Source: Gottfriedia luciferensis
Lineage (GTDB): Bacteria > Bacillota > Bacilli > Bacillales > Bacillaceae_G
DNA: 64,000 nt
Direction: 5' to 3'
Assembly (NCBI RefSeq): GCF_001712755.1
Contig: NZ_MDKC01000001.1
Span: 186,001-250,000 of the forward strand
Both the position numbers and the translations under genes were made by a program. Positions 9,246 to 18,416 of this stretch are shown here, piece after piece. The number at the start of each line of letters is the position of its first letter. Positions within the stretch are counted from its first letter, which is position 1. Under the pieces are notes generated by a model, which saw nothing but the letters and a program-made list of their open reading frames with translations, searched no databases and was not told where the DNA came from.

Positions 9246-10160
9246 ATGGCAAGAGCATATGTACTATTAGGATTTACCTTCTTTTTAATGCAATTGCATA
9301 TTAAAGGTACGATCTCAAAATATATTAATATGAAATACTCTTATTTATCTCTGACAGCGGGGATATTATTTGCATTTCTAACTTTAATTCAAGTAATTCA
9401 TACGTTAAGAACTAATCATGATGAAGATGAAGAGCATAGCCACGATCATGACCACGATCATGACCACGACCATAACCATAACCACCATCATGATCATAAT
9501 TGTGATCATACTTGTGTACATGGACATGTTCATAAAGAAGCTAAGGGTTTTAAAAAGTTTTTAAATGGCTTAGTATTCATCTTTCCATTGTTTACCGGTA
9601 TATTTTTACCAGTTGCAACTTTGGACTCTACGATTGTACAAGCAAAAGGGTTTCATTTCCCTGTTTCAGAACCGGGTAATAATGATCCTTTTATGCAAAG
9701 GCAGTATTTAAAGCCTGATTTAAGTATTTACTATGGGCAAGAAGGATATCAAAAATTAATTAAACAAGAATCAAAAGAATATATAAATAAAAAAAGCATT
9801 GTCCTAAATGATTATGACTTTCTTAAAGGAATGGAAGTTTTATATGATGAGCCTGGAAAATATTTAGGAAAGCAATTGACCTATAAAGGCTTTATCTATC
9901 ATGAGAAGGGATTGAAAAAAAATCAGGTTTTCTTATTTAGATTTGGAATTATTCACTGTGTTGCCGATTCTGGTGTATATGGTGTGCTAATTGATTTGCC
10001 TAATGGACAAACGTTAAAAAATGATCAATGGATTGAAGCTACTGGTAATATACAACAAATGTACTATCAACCATTTAAAGTAAACATTCCTTATTTAGAT
10101 GTCACTAATATTAAGGAAATACAACCACCAAAAGATGCGTATGTATACCGTAACAAGTAA
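9246..10160 (+). CDS. ycgQ: TIGR03943/UPF0703 family protein with His-rich loop (YcgQ-like)
   Basis: Partner of the upstream permease, 304 residues. Two N-terminal membrane helices are separated from a third (near residue 110) by a loop of about 40 residues packed with His and Asp, plus two Cys. The C-terminal half is a soluble domain, probably extracellular, with the conserved FRFGIIHCVADS segment. The loop is a clear candidate metal-binding site. The gene follows ycgR by 12 bp with a GGGAGAA site and is closed by a terminator, so the two form an operon. A role in divalent metal handling is inference. Confidence 0.85.
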   Translation: MARAYVLLGFTFFLMQLHIKGTISKYINMKYSYLSLTAGILFAFLTLIQVIHTLRTNHDEDEEHSHDHDHDHDHDHNHNHHHDHNCDHTCVHGHVHKEAKGFKKFLNGLVFIFPLFTGIFLPVATLDSTIVQAKGFHFPVSEPGNNDPFMQRQYLKPDLSIYYGQEGYQKLIKQESKEYINKKSIVLNDYDFLKGMEVLYDEPGKYLGKQLTYKGFIYHEKGLKKNQVFLFRFGIIHCVADSGVYGVLIDLPNGQTLKNDQWIEATGNIQQMYYQPFKVNIPYLDVTNIKEIQPPKDAYVYRNK

Positions 10161-10190
10161 AATGAGCCTAAATGGCTCATTTTTTTTTTA
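10161..10190 (+). terminator. Terminator of the ycgR-ycgQ operon
   Basis: AATGAGCC / GGCTCATT with a 5-base loop and a run of nine or more T. Confidence 0.92.
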
Positions 10191-10378
10191 TTTTTAGGAT
10201 AAACAACTAACAAAATCTTATAAAAAAAACTATTTTTAAAATTTCATTTACCGAAATGACAGTAAAAATAGAAAAATAATATAAAAAACTTGTTCATATC
10301 TAGACATGTACACATTCAATATTTAAATTTCTACGTATGTTATAAATGTACAATAAATAATTATAGAGGTGTTCTTAA

Positions 10379-10822
10379 ATGTGGGGATTTTGTGGTTGCA
10401 ATCGTAGAAGAGAAGAAAGAGAAGAAGTATCTCCAGTAAGAGATATGAGAGAGTTTGTTGAAGTTCGTAGACCATGTAATGAATGTGATTGTCATAGAAA
10501 TAATGACAATGACAGAGTAATGAGTGAAAATATGAATAATAGCCATAACAGAAATAGAAACAGAAACATGAATGAAAACAGAAACATGAATGAAAACAGA
10601 AACATGAATGAAAACAGAAATATGAATGAAAATAGAAACGAAAACAGAAATATGAATAATAATAGACGTAGTGGATGTAGAAGAAATAGAAATATGAATA
10701 ACAGTATGGTATCGCCAGCAACAAACTCATTTTGTGAAACTCAATTAGAAGCTGCAAGAAATAGTTGTGTTGTAAATCCGTTCACAGTATTCAATCGTTG
10801 CAACAATAATAATAATATGTAA
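10379..10822 (+). CDS. Asn/Arg-rich tandem-repeat protein, probable spore coat or surface protein
   Basis: Unrecognised 147-residue, strongly basic and Asn-rich protein. It starts with a Cys-containing segment (MWGFCGC), has a second Cys cluster (CNECDC) near residue 37, then a low-complexity region made of hexapeptides of the NENRNM type, and a C-terminal part with three more Cys. Small Cys-rich and Asn/Arg-rich proteins of this design are common in Bacillus spore coats, where Cys cross-linking matters; assignment to the coat is inference. The ATG follows AGAGGTG. A weak sigma-K-like -10 (CGTATGTTA at 10334) lies upstream. Confidence 0.6.
   Translation: MWGFCGCNRRREEREEVSPVRDMREFVEVRRPCNECDCHRNNDNDRVMSENMNNSHNRNRNRNMNENRNMNENRNMNENRNMNENRNENRNMNNNRRSGCRRNRNMNNSMVSPATNSFCETQLEAARNSCVVNPFTVFNRCNNNNNM
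10561..10632 (+). repeat. 18-bp coding tandem repeat, four copies
   Basis: Four head-to-tail copies of an 18-bp unit beginning CAGAAACATGAATG, the last with one C-to-T change. They encode the NRNMNE hexapeptide. Such in-frame repeats are prone to expansion and contraction between strains. Confidence 0.9.
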
Positions 10823-10871
10823 TTTATTGAAAAAAGAGCTTTTACACTAATTGAATTATGAACTTTTTTTT

Positions 10872-10900
10872 GAGGTGTCTTTTACGGCATCTCTTTTTTT
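10872..10900 (+). terminator. Terminator after the Asn/Arg-rich gene
   Basis: GAGGTGTC / GGCATCTC stem (two G-U pairs), 6-base loop, T run. Confidence 0.7.
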
Positions 10901-10955
10901 ACTAATTAAAGTTCTAATAAAATTCATAAATGAGTGTGGATTAAAAATGATGAAG

Positions 10956-10962
10956 TGTCGAA
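10956..10962 (+). promoter_or_regulatory. Spo0A-type box upstream of spoIIP-like gene
   Basis: TGTCGAA, an exact match to the 7-base 0A-box core, 115 bp upstream of the SpoIIP-like start. A 7-mer can occur by chance, so the functional claim is weak. Confidence 0.3.
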
Positions 10963-11076
10963 CAATTTAATATTCTAATAACACTCGGCTATATATGAAG
11001 AGTAATTAATAGTATTTAATAATTTTTTCATTCTATTTTATAGGGCTTGTACATACGTTTTATTAGAGGTGATTTA

Positions 11077-12204
11077 ATGAGACAATCAATATATATAAAA
11101 TCTATTAATCTTAAACGTGTAACGGCAAGTGTCTTTGTAGGCATTGTCTTATTATTTTTGTTAGCGAGTTTATTTGTGACATCAATGAAAAATACTAAAT
11201 CATATTATGTGCATCAATGGTTTGAAAAAATGAGTTATGAAGGATTTATTAAAGCGTTTGAATATGAAAATGGTCATTTTAGGGTAGGTGACGACTCTAC
11301 TAAAAATGGACAACCTATCGGTAATATACTTTTTTCATTTATTACAAATATTAGACTGTACGATCCAAAAAGTTTATTAGTGCATGAAATATCTAGTATG
11401 ACAAAATTCGAAAATAATATCCTAGTTGCTGGAGAAGGCATTGATTTTACGAATCTTCCAATAGAATCAAGCTTAACACTTGACGAAATTAACCAAAATC
11501 CAACTGTTAAAGATCCAGTTAATGAACCAATTAAAAATCCAACAAACCCACCATCAAAAACTACAAATGGAAAAGATGTCTTTTTTATTTACCACACACA
11601 TAGCTGGGAATCATTTTTACCTTTAATCCCGGGTGCAAAGTCGCCAAATCAAGCTTCTTCTCCAAAAGTAAATGTAAGCTTATTAGGTGATCGATTGAAA
11701 AAGAATTTAGAAGCAAATGGAATCGGTGCGATTGATGATAAAACAAATATTGGAGCCGAATTAACGAAAAGAAATTGGAATTGGGGAAGTTCATATAAAA
11801 TGTCTAGACTGGTTGTACAAGATGCGCTTTCTCAAGATCAAGATCTAAATTATCTTATTGACATACATCGTGATGATCAAAGAAAAAATGTGACAACTAC
11901 TGAGATTAATGGGCAAAAATACGCAAAGCTATACTTTATCGTTGGAGTAGAAAACAAAAATTATAGAAAGAACTTAGCGTTAGCTAAAGATTTAAATAGT
12001 GAAATTATGAAATTTAACAAAGGTTTAACAAGAGGGATATTTAGTAAAAACTATAAACAAGGAAATGGCGTTTATAACCAAGATTTATCACCACACTCAA
12101 TATTAATCGAAGTAGGAGGGGTCGATAATACATTACCAGAACTTTATAGAACAATTGACTTGCTCTCAGATATCTTAAGTAAATACTATTGGGATCATCA
12201 ATAA
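11077..12204 (+). CDS. spoIIP: SpoIIP-like stage II sporulation amidase/endopeptidase
   Basis: Peptidoglycan hydrolase of the SpoIIP family, 375 residues, active in septal thinning and engulfment with SpoIID/SpoIIM. One N-terminal membrane helix (about residues 15-37) anchors it; the catalytic domain in the C-terminal half shows HTHSWESFLP and DIHRDDQRK with the zinc-ligand histidines, and an SILIEVGG motif. Start at ATG 11077, 5 bp after AGAGGTGAT. In B. subtilis spoIIP sits directly downstream of gpr; here gpr is absent and the gene stands alone, so this may be a second SpoIIP paralogue rather than the main one. Confidence 0.85.
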   Translation: MRQSIYIKSINLKRVTASVFVGIVLLFLLASLFVTSMKNTKSYYVHQWFEKMSYEGFIKAFEYENGHFRVGDDSTKNGQPIGNILFSFITNIRLYDPKSLLVHEISSMTKFENNILVAGEGIDFTNLPIESSLTLDEINQNPTVKDPVNEPIKNPTNPPSKTTNGKDVFFIYHTHSWESFLPLIPGAKSPNQASSPKVNVSLLGDRLKKNLEANGIGAIDDKTNIGAELTKRNWNWGSSYKMSRLVVQDALSQDQDLNYLIDIHRDDQRKNVTTTEINGQKYAKLYFIVGVENKNYRKNLALAKDLNSEIMKFNKGLTRGIFSKNYKQGNGVYNQDLSPHSILIEVGGVDNTLPELYRTIDLLSDILSKYYWDHQ

Positions 12205-12224
12205 CATAGTTAAAAGATAAAAAG

Positions 12225-12268
12225 AAGACCACGAAAAGAAAAAACTTTTCATGGTCTTTCTTTTTTCC
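12225..12268 (+). terminator. Terminator of spoIIP-like gene
   Basis: 14-bp stem AAGACCACGAAAAG / CTTTTCATGGTCTT with one mismatch, 6-base loop, T-rich tail. Confidence 0.9.
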
Positions 12269-12384
12269 TTATTCCATAAAACTCCTATCCCAAGCCTCAT
12301 TTAAACTCTCTTTCATAACCATCAGTAAATTGTAAACAATAGATAGTAAGAAATTTGTTAAAACCTTAAGATGGAGGATTAGAA

Positions 12385-12768
12385 ATGAAAAGAGGATTTA
12401 TTATCGTACTATTATTGTGCTTAATAGCGACATCAAAACCGGTAAATGCAATTGCGGTACAAAATGAAGTATTAGAAGATGCAGTGTTATCAATTCTTTT
12501 TCCTAGTATAAATAACCGCTTATATAAAATGTTCGGTCCAGGAGAACAATATAATTGTGCGACAATAACAAATATAAAAAAGAAATATAATGGTACATAT
12601 GTCTTCGGGGCAACAATTCAATTAATTGCATATAAACAAGATCAACAACCACCTTATACTCTTGTTAAATTTAATTTCTCAAACGATGACGGTGAATGGA
12701 GTATTCGCTCTGTTTCGAAAGAACCAATTCAAACAAAAACTACATCTTTATGTAGGCCTCCTGTTTAA
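12385..12768 (+). CDS. Secreted DUF3888-like protein
   Basis: 127-residue exported protein with a typical signal peptide (hydrophobic core at residues 5-18, predicted cleavage after VNA near residue 22). The mature part begins with LEDAVLSILFP, a pattern I associate with DUF3888 domains found in Bacillus secreted proteins of unknown function, and holds two Cys (residues about 52 and 123). The ATG follows TGGAGG. No function is established for the family. Confidence 0.7.
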   Translation: MKRGFIIVLLLCLIATSKPVNAIAVQNEVLEDAVLSILFPSINNRLYKMFGPGEQYNCATITNIKKKYNGTYVFGATIQLIAYKQDQQPPYTLVKFNFSNDDGEWSIRSVSKEPIQTKTTSLCRPPV

Positions 12769-12913
12769 CATTATTTTTTAGGTTGATCATGCGAAAAGTT
12801 GGTAAAAAATGTAAAAAAATATTAGGTAAAAAGAATTAAATTTATCATTTTTGATGATAAATTTAGTATAAAGTGTGATATGATAAAGAAAAAAATTAAA
12901 GGTGGCAATATCG

Positions 12914-13684
12914 TTGGCGGGAATTGATTCAATAAAGGAGATTATCTATATTTATGGTGATAACCATAATCATTGCTTTATAACTTCAGGCATAAATTAT
13001 AAAGAGTTTGTTCAAGGACTTCCTTTTCCTCTTCAAAACATCCTTTTGCTAAAACACGATATTCAATGGTCCGAATTTAATTTAAATTCCTCTTTTTATT
13101 ATGTTGAAAGAGAATATATCAATCAATTTATATTAGAACATAGCGAACATGATGACCTATGTTGGATCGATTTTGAAGAATTAGCAGATTTAGATGAGCT
13201 AGAGCCTAAAGAAATTGCAGAATTACTGTATCTTGCTCACAAAAAAGAACCATTACAAAAACCTTTTATACCAAGATTAAACAATTCTTTTGCATATATG
13301 AATATAAGTGATGGAATGTATCAAAAGGTTTATTATAAACGAACTAATGACTTTATCTTTATGCTTTGTAATGTCATTTCTTATAAAATTACACAACTTC
13401 AGAGAAGAAGTTTAAATATATTTAATCGTTCAAAACAAATTAATCCAATCAATATTAAATTAATGTTGACATTATATCCTTTAATGGAAGATGGATTAAT
13501 AATTGATCTAAGTGAAAGAGTTGAAAATAGAAAAGTAATCGAAATCCCTATTTTCCGAGTTGATTTTTATTCTGGTGTAGATGAAATTTTAGAAAATGTC
13601 GAAGAGTATCGTGACCTTACAAATCATATTGCAAATTTAACTTATTCAAAGAAAGATGACGAATGGTCTGTCGTTCAAGTTTAA
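12914..13684 (+). CDS. Hypothetical cytoplasmic protein
   Basis: Unrecognised 256-residue protein without signal peptide or membrane segment. It has acidic, Tyr- and Phe-rich N-terminal sequence, a central basic stretch (about residues 155-180) and a C-terminal acidic part. I choose TTG 12914, 8 bp after AAAGGTGG, over an in-frame GTG at 12902 that overlaps the ribosome binding site. The gene stands alone and ends before a very long terminator hairpin. No function proposed. Confidence 0.7.
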   Translation: MAGIDSIKEIIYIYGDNHNHCFITSGINYKEFVQGLPFPLQNILLLKHDIQWSEFNLNSSFYYVEREYINQFILEHSEHDDLCWIDFEELADLDELEPKEIAELLYLAHKKEPLQKPFIPRLNNSFAYMNISDGMYQKVYYKRTNDFIFMLCNVISYKITQLQRRSLNIFNRSKQINPINIKLMLTLYPLMEDGLIIDLSERVENRKVIEIPIFRVDFYSGVDEILENVEEYRDLTNHIANLTYSKKDDEWSVVQV

Positions 13685-13772
13685 AGGAATTGATTGTCTT
13701 TCTGAAAAGAAAATTTAAAATTGGAAGATGATGAACTAAGAGTAAGTGAAATGTTTGCGGAGAATTAAAATG

Positions 13773-13840
13773 GACCTTTAAGGTTCTTTCAGTGTGTAGA
13801 TAGAGTACAAAATCTGAAAGGACCTTAAAGGTCTTTTTTT
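13773..13840. terminator. Long convergent terminator (20-bp stem)
   Basis: Arms 13773-13792 and 13814-13833 are complementary at 20 positions with a single G-U pair, loop of 21 bases, followed by seven T on the plus strand. It separates convergent genes and may serve both. Confidence 0.88.
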
Positions 13841-13858
13841 GCTTTTTTCAATCTATTC

Positions 13859-14212
13859 TTAAAGAATTGCACTTAAGACAATTAATAAATTATAGAAAAT
13901 AGTTACAATTACCGAAAATAATCCAAATCCAATTGCTGTATATCCTAAAGTGGAATGACCTTTAGTTACTGAGTATATTCCAAGTGCAATTCCAACAATT
14001 CCAAATAAAACAGGCATTAAAAATAACGAAAATAGTGAAAAAAATAGAGCTACGTATCCAATTACAATTCCAGAGGCATGCGATTTATCTGAAGTTGTTT
14101 CCGAATAAAACACATTCCTTGTGGGATAAAACTCTGCACCATATTCTTCGTTTTGATCCTTTGGTAAATTGTGATTACGTTTATGTTCTTTATGCTTTTT
14201 ATGACGATACAT
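13859..14212 (-). CDS. DUF4190-type membrane protein
   Basis: 117-residue protein with a charged cytoplasmic N-terminus rich in His and Lys (about 45 residues) and two to three C-terminal membrane helices carrying small-residue patterns (GIVGIALGIYS, GYTAIGFGL) typical of DUF4190 proteins. Function of the family is unknown. The ATG follows AAAGGAG by 9 bp. Confidence 0.7.
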   Translation of the reverse strand: MYRHKKHKEHKRNHNLPKDQNEEYGAEFYPTRNVFYSETTSDKSHASGIVIGYVALFFSLFSLFLMPVLFGIVGIALGIYSVTKGHSTLGYTAIGFGLFSVIVTIFYNLLIVLSAIL

Positions 14213-14395
14213 TTCATTACACTCCTTTCTTTTAATGCCTTATCTTTAGTATGTAACTTTAAATTCCATTGATAAGTAGAAAGTATTAGTAATTTTGAAT
14301 GATATGATTGAAGAATTTTGAATTTTTAAAAATGAATAATTTGTAAAATTGTGCTATAATTTTGATTATAATGAAGTGCAATTGGAGATGATCGA

Positions 14396-16075
14396 ATGAG
14401 TCAAGTTAAGTCAGATTTAGAAATCGCTTTTGAATCAGAAATGAAGAAAATAAACGAAATTGCAGATAATTTAAATCTTTTTGATGAAGAAGTTGAAAAC
14501 TATGGGCATTATAAAGCTAAATTGTCATTATCAATTTTAGACCGATTAAACGAAAATGAAGATGGTAAATTAATCTTAGTTACTTCAATAAATCCAACTC
14601 CTGCTGGTGAAGGGAAATCAACGGTCACTGTTGGACTTGCACAAGCTTTCTACAAAATTGGCAAAAATGCAATCGTAGCATTGCGTGAACCTTCTTTAGG
14701 GCCAACAATGGGAGTAAAAGGCGGTGCAACTGGAGGAGGCAATTCTCAAGTTTTACCGATGGATGATATTAACTTGCATTTTAACGGTGATATTCATGCC
14801 ATTACTACAACGAATAATGCTTTAGCAGCATTTATTGATAATCATATTCATCAAGGAAATGAACTTGAAATTGATGTGCGTAGAATTACTTGGAAGAGAG
14901 TAGTCGATTTAAATGATCGTGCATTAAGAAATGTCGTTGTAGGTTTAGGTGGACCATCTGGTGGGGTCCCAAGAGAAGATGGGTTTGATATAACGGTTGC
15001 TTCTGAAATAATGGCAGTTCTTTGTTTAGCGACATCAATTCAGGACTTAAAAGAAAGACTTAAACGAATTGTTGTTGCTTATACTATACATAAAACTCCA
15101 GTAACTGTTGGAGATTTAAAAGTGGAAGGTGCACTAGCATTATTACTTAAAGACGCAATTAAACCAAATCTTGTTCAAACGATTGAACACACTCCTGCAA
15201 TTATTCATGGTGGCCCATTTGCAAATATTGCTCATGGTTGTAACAGTGTTATTGCAACTAAAATGGCGCTGAAATTAGGGGAATATGTTGTAACGGAAGC
15301 TGGTTTTGGTGCAGATTTAGGAGCAGAAAAATTCTTAAATATCAAAACTAGAGCTTTAGGTGTTACTCCTGATGCAGTCGTAATAGTTGCTACAATTAGA
15401 GCATTAAAAATGCATGGTGGCGTAAATAAAAATGAATTGACTAATGAAAACGCTTTAGCAGTTAAAGATGGAATTCAAAATCTTGAAAAGCATGTGGAAA
15501 CAGTTCGCAAATTCAATGTACCTGTTGTTGTAGCAATTAATAAATTTATTTCTGACTCAGAAGAAGAAATAAGTGTATTAAAACAGTGGGGACAAGATAA
15601 CGGCATTAAGATCGTTTTAACAGAAGTTTGGGAACATGGTGGTAAAGGTGGCGTTGAGCTAGCTGAATCTCTTGTTAGTATGTTAAAAGATCCTAAAGAA
15701 AAGTTTAATTATTTATATGAATTATCTGATTCAATTGAAAATAAAATAGAAAAAATTGCAAAAGAAGTTTATGGTGCAGACGGAGTGAATATTTCTCCAA
15801 AAGCAAAAAAACAAATTTTGGAATTTAATGAGAATGGTTGGGGCGACCTGCCAATTTGTATGGCAAAATCTCAATATTCTTTATCAGACCAACCAAGTTT
15901 AGTTGGAAGACCTTCTGGTTTTAAAGTGGAAATAAGAGAACTAAAAGCATCAATTGGTGCAGGTTTTATTGTTGCACTAACAGGTAACGTAATGACAATG
16001 CCAGGTTTACCAAAAAAACCAGCTGCATTAAATATGGACGTAGATGAATTAGGTCGTCCAAAAGGATTGTTTTAA
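14396..16075 (+). CDS. fhs: Formate--tetrahydrofolate ligase
   Basis: ATP-dependent enzyme that joins formate to tetrahydrofolate to give 10-formyl-THF for purine and fMet synthesis. 559 residues, full length. The P-loop TPAGEGKS lies near residue 66, followed by [15 protein letters not shown] and [13 protein letters not shown], all family hallmarks. ATG with a TTGGAGATG site; two TATAAT-like hexamers lie 25-40 bp upstream. Monocistronic. Together with thyA and dfrA further along the window it belongs to one-carbon metabolism, though it is not linked to them. Confidence 0.96.
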   Translation: MSQVKSDLEIAFESEMKKINEIADNLNLFDEEVENYGHYKAKLSLSILDRLNENEDGKLILVTSINPTPAGEGKSTVTVGLAQAFYKIGKNAIVALREPSLGPTMGVKGGATGGGNSQVLPMDDINLHFNGDIHAITTTNNALAAFIDNHIHQGNELEIDVRRITWKRVVDLNDRALRNVVVGLGGPSGGVPREDGFDITVASEIMAVLCLATSIQDLKERLKRIVVAYTIHKTPVTVGDLKVEGALALLLKDAIKPNLVQTIEHTPAIIHGGPFANIAHGCNSVIATKMALKLGEYVVTEAGFGADLGAEKFLNIKTRALGVTPDAVVIVATIRALKMHGGVNKNELTNENALAVKDGIQNLEKHVETVRKFNVPVVVAINKFISDSEEEISVLKQWGQDNGIKIVLTEVWEHGGKGGVELAESLVSMLKDPKEKFNYLYELSDSIENKIEKIAKEVYGADGVNISPKAKKQILEFNENGWGDLPICMAKSQYSLSDQPSLVGRPSGFKVEIRELKASIGAGFIVALTGNVMTMPGLPKKPAALNMDVDELGRPKGLF

Positions 16076-16090
16076 TTAACTTAATAATTC

Positions 16091-16136
16091 ATACTGAAAA
16101 AAACATACTCGCATTTGATGCGAGTTTTTTCAGTAT
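16091..16136 (+). terminator. Terminator of fhs
   Basis: Inner stem ACTCGCAT / ATGCGAGT with a 3-base loop, extended by outer arms ATACTGAAAAAA / TTTTTTCAGTAT. Confidence 0.9.
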
Positions 16137-16181
16137 AAGGTATTGTTTAAAAAAATACATCATAATAGGGGAGATGCTCAT

Positions 16182-18416
16182 TTGATCAAGTTAGCTAAGT
16201 ATTTAAAAGCATTTAGTACAAGTATAATTTTAGCTATATTATTCTTATTTGGTCAGGCCATGTGTGATTTGAACTTACCTAACTATATGTCTGAAATTGT
16301 AAACAATGGTATTCAGCAAAATGGTATATTGCATGTTGCTCCAGATGCAATTAGTCAAAAAGGTATGAAACTAATGACTACTTTTATGACAGATAAGGAA
16401 AAAGAAATTATATTTAAAAATTATGATTTAAAATCCGCAAATGATAAAAATTCAAAAGGAAAAAAATACATAAGTATTTACAAAAAGGCAGATCAGAGCA
16501 TATACGTAAAGAAAAAATTGAATAAGAATGTAGAAAAACAACTGGATCAATCATTTGGTGCTTCTACTTGGACGTTATTTAATATTATCCAAGAAGAAGC
16601 TACTGGAAAAGTAAGTCATGCACAAACTAGTAGTAAGCCTAGTTCAAATAAGATAAATCTAGCAAAACTATATGAGTTGCAACCAATGTTTGATAAACTT
16701 CCCAAAAATTCGATACTAAATGCCCATAATAAAGCTATTTCATCGGATAAAACCTTACTAACACAAAGTGGTATTATGATGACGAAAGCATTTTATACTG
16801 AACTAGGCGTTAATTTACATAAACTAGGAAGTTTATATATCATAAAAATAGGATTCATTATGATTGCGATTGCTTTACTTGGAGGAATAGCAACAGTCTT
16901 AGTCAGCTTCTTGTCCTCAAGAATTGCCTCTGGTGTCGCTAGGAATTTACGTAAAGATGTATTCAAAAAAATTGAAAGCTTTTCAAACAATGAATTTGAT
17001 AAATTTTCCACGGCATCACTGATTACAAGATGTACAAATGATGTAATGCAAATTCAAACTCTTTTAATGATGGGGATCCGAATGCTTTGTTATGCACCAA
17101 TTATGGGAATTGGTGGAATCATAATGGCTATTAATAAATCTGCTTCGATGAGCTGGATCATTGCATTAGCCGTTATCGTTCTACTTTCTTTAATTATGGT
17201 AATCATGACAGTTGCGATTCCAAAGTTTAAATTAATTCAAAAGCTAATAGATAAGTTAAACCTCGTTTCAAGAGAAAATTTAACGGGATTGATGGTCATT
17301 AGAGCTTTTGGAAATGCTTCACATGAAAAAACAAGATTCCAAGAGGTAAACAGTGAATTAACGAAAACGAATTTATTTGTTAATCGTATCATGACAATAA
17401 TGATGCCTTCAATGATGTTGATTATGAATGGCTCATCGCTATTAATCATCTGGGTTGGTGCTCACCAAATTGCTAAATCTAATATGCAGGTTGGCGATAT
17501 GATCGCATTTATGCAATATGCAATGCAAATCATTACAGCATTTTTAATGATTTCAATCATGTTTATCCTTGTCCCTAGAGCTGCTGTTTCTGCTTCTCGT
17601 ATTTCAGAAGTATTGTCTACTAATGTATCGATTATCGATCCAGCGCTTCATAAAAACTTTGAAGCAGTTAAAAAAGGATTTATTGAATTTAAAAATGTTT
17701 GTTTCCGTTATGAAGGTGCTGAAAATGATGTACTAAACAATATTTCATTTGTTGCAAAGCCAGGACAAACAACTGCTATTATTGGTCCGACAGGTTCGGG
17801 AAAATCAACAATTGCAAATTTAATATTACGTTTTTATGATGTTACCAAAGGGGAAGTCTTAGTTGATGGTGTAGATCTAAGGGAAGTAAAGCAAAAGGAT
17901 TTACGCACTAAAATAGGGTATGTACCTCAAAAAGGACTTTTACTAACAGGGACAATTGCTTCTAATTTAAAATACGGAAATAAAAATATTTCTGATGAAG
18001 AAATGGAAAGAGTAGCACAAATCGCTCAGGCTAGTGAATTTATCTCTCAAAAAGAAGGGGATTTTAATGCTGAAATTTCTCAAGGTGGAGATAATGTTTC
18101 AGGTGGTCAAAAACAAAGAATTTCGATCGCTCGGGCTTTAGCAAGGAAACCCGAAATACTTATTTTTGACGATAGTTTCTCTGCGCTTGACTTTAAGACG
18201 GATTTTACGCTGAGAAAAGCGTTAAATGAAGAGATCGAATCAACTACGATGATCATAATTGCCCAACGTGTAAATACGATTATGAATGCAGAGCATATTG
18301 TTGTATTAGATAATGGTAGGATTGTAGGTCAAGGTACTCATAAAGAACTTCTGAAAAATTGCCCTGAATACTTAGAAATTGCTTCATCGCAGTTATCCAA
18401 GGAGGAATTAGCATGA
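16182..18416 (+). CDS. Heterodimeric ABC exporter subunit A (degenerate ATPase site, large extracellular loop)
   Basis: ABC transporter with fused membrane and ATPase domains, 744 residues. It is unusually long because about 185 hydrophilic, Lys-rich residues lie between the first helix (residues 10-28) and the second (near 217), which should be outside the cell. The ATPase domain has Walker A GPTGSGKS near residue 535 and signature SGGQKQR. Walker B ends FDDSFSALD, with Asp where the catalytic Glu is usual, and the switch histidine is replaced (IIIAQRVNT). This is the degenerate-site partner as in TM287, BmrC or LmrC type pairs. Start TTG 16182 follows AGGGGAGA; it overlaps the next gene by 4 bp. 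Confidence 0.9.
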   Translation: MIKLAKYLKAFSTSIILAILFLFGQAMCDLNLPNYMSEIVNNGIQQNGILHVAPDAISQKGMKLMTTFMTDKEKEIIFKNYDLKSANDKNSKGKKYISIYKKADQSIYVKKKLNKNVEKQLDQSFGASTWTLFNIIQEEATGKVSHAQTSSKPSSNKINLAKLYELQPMFDKLPKNSILNAHNKAISSDKTLLTQSGIMMTKAFYTELGVNLHKLGSLYIIKIGFIMIAIALLGGIATVLVSFLSSRIASGVARNLRKDVFKKIESFSNNEFDKFSTASLITRCTNDVMQIQTLLMMGIRMLCYAPIMGIGGIIMAINKSASMSWIIALAVIVLLSLIMVIMTVAIPKFKLIQKLIDKLNLVSRENLTGLMVIRAFGNASHEKTRFQEVNSELTKTNLFVNRIMTIMMPSMMLIMNGSSLLIIWVGAHQIAKSNMQVGDMIAFMQYAMQIITAFLMISIMFILVPRAAVSASRISEVLSTNVSIIDPALHKNFEAVKKGFIEFKNVCFRYEGAENDVLNNISFVAKPGQTTAIIGPTGSGKSTIANLILRFYDVTKGEVLVDGVDLREVKQKDLRTKIGYVPQKGLLLTGTIASNLKYGNKNISDEEMERVAQIAQASEFISQKEGDFNAEISQGGDNVSGGQKQRISIARALARKPEILIFDDSFSALDFKTDFTLRKALNEEIESTTMIIIAQRVNTIMNAEHIVVLDNGRIVGQGTHKELLKNCPEYLEIASSQLSKEELA

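Noticed and set aside
10561-10632. Short regular repeats considered as a CRISPR array
   Set aside because: Units are directly adjacent without spacers and in frame within a coding gene.
11052-11059. Sigma-E-like -10 CATACGTT before the SpoIIP-like gene
   Set aside because: It would start the transcript within the ribosome binding site, and no good -35 is present.
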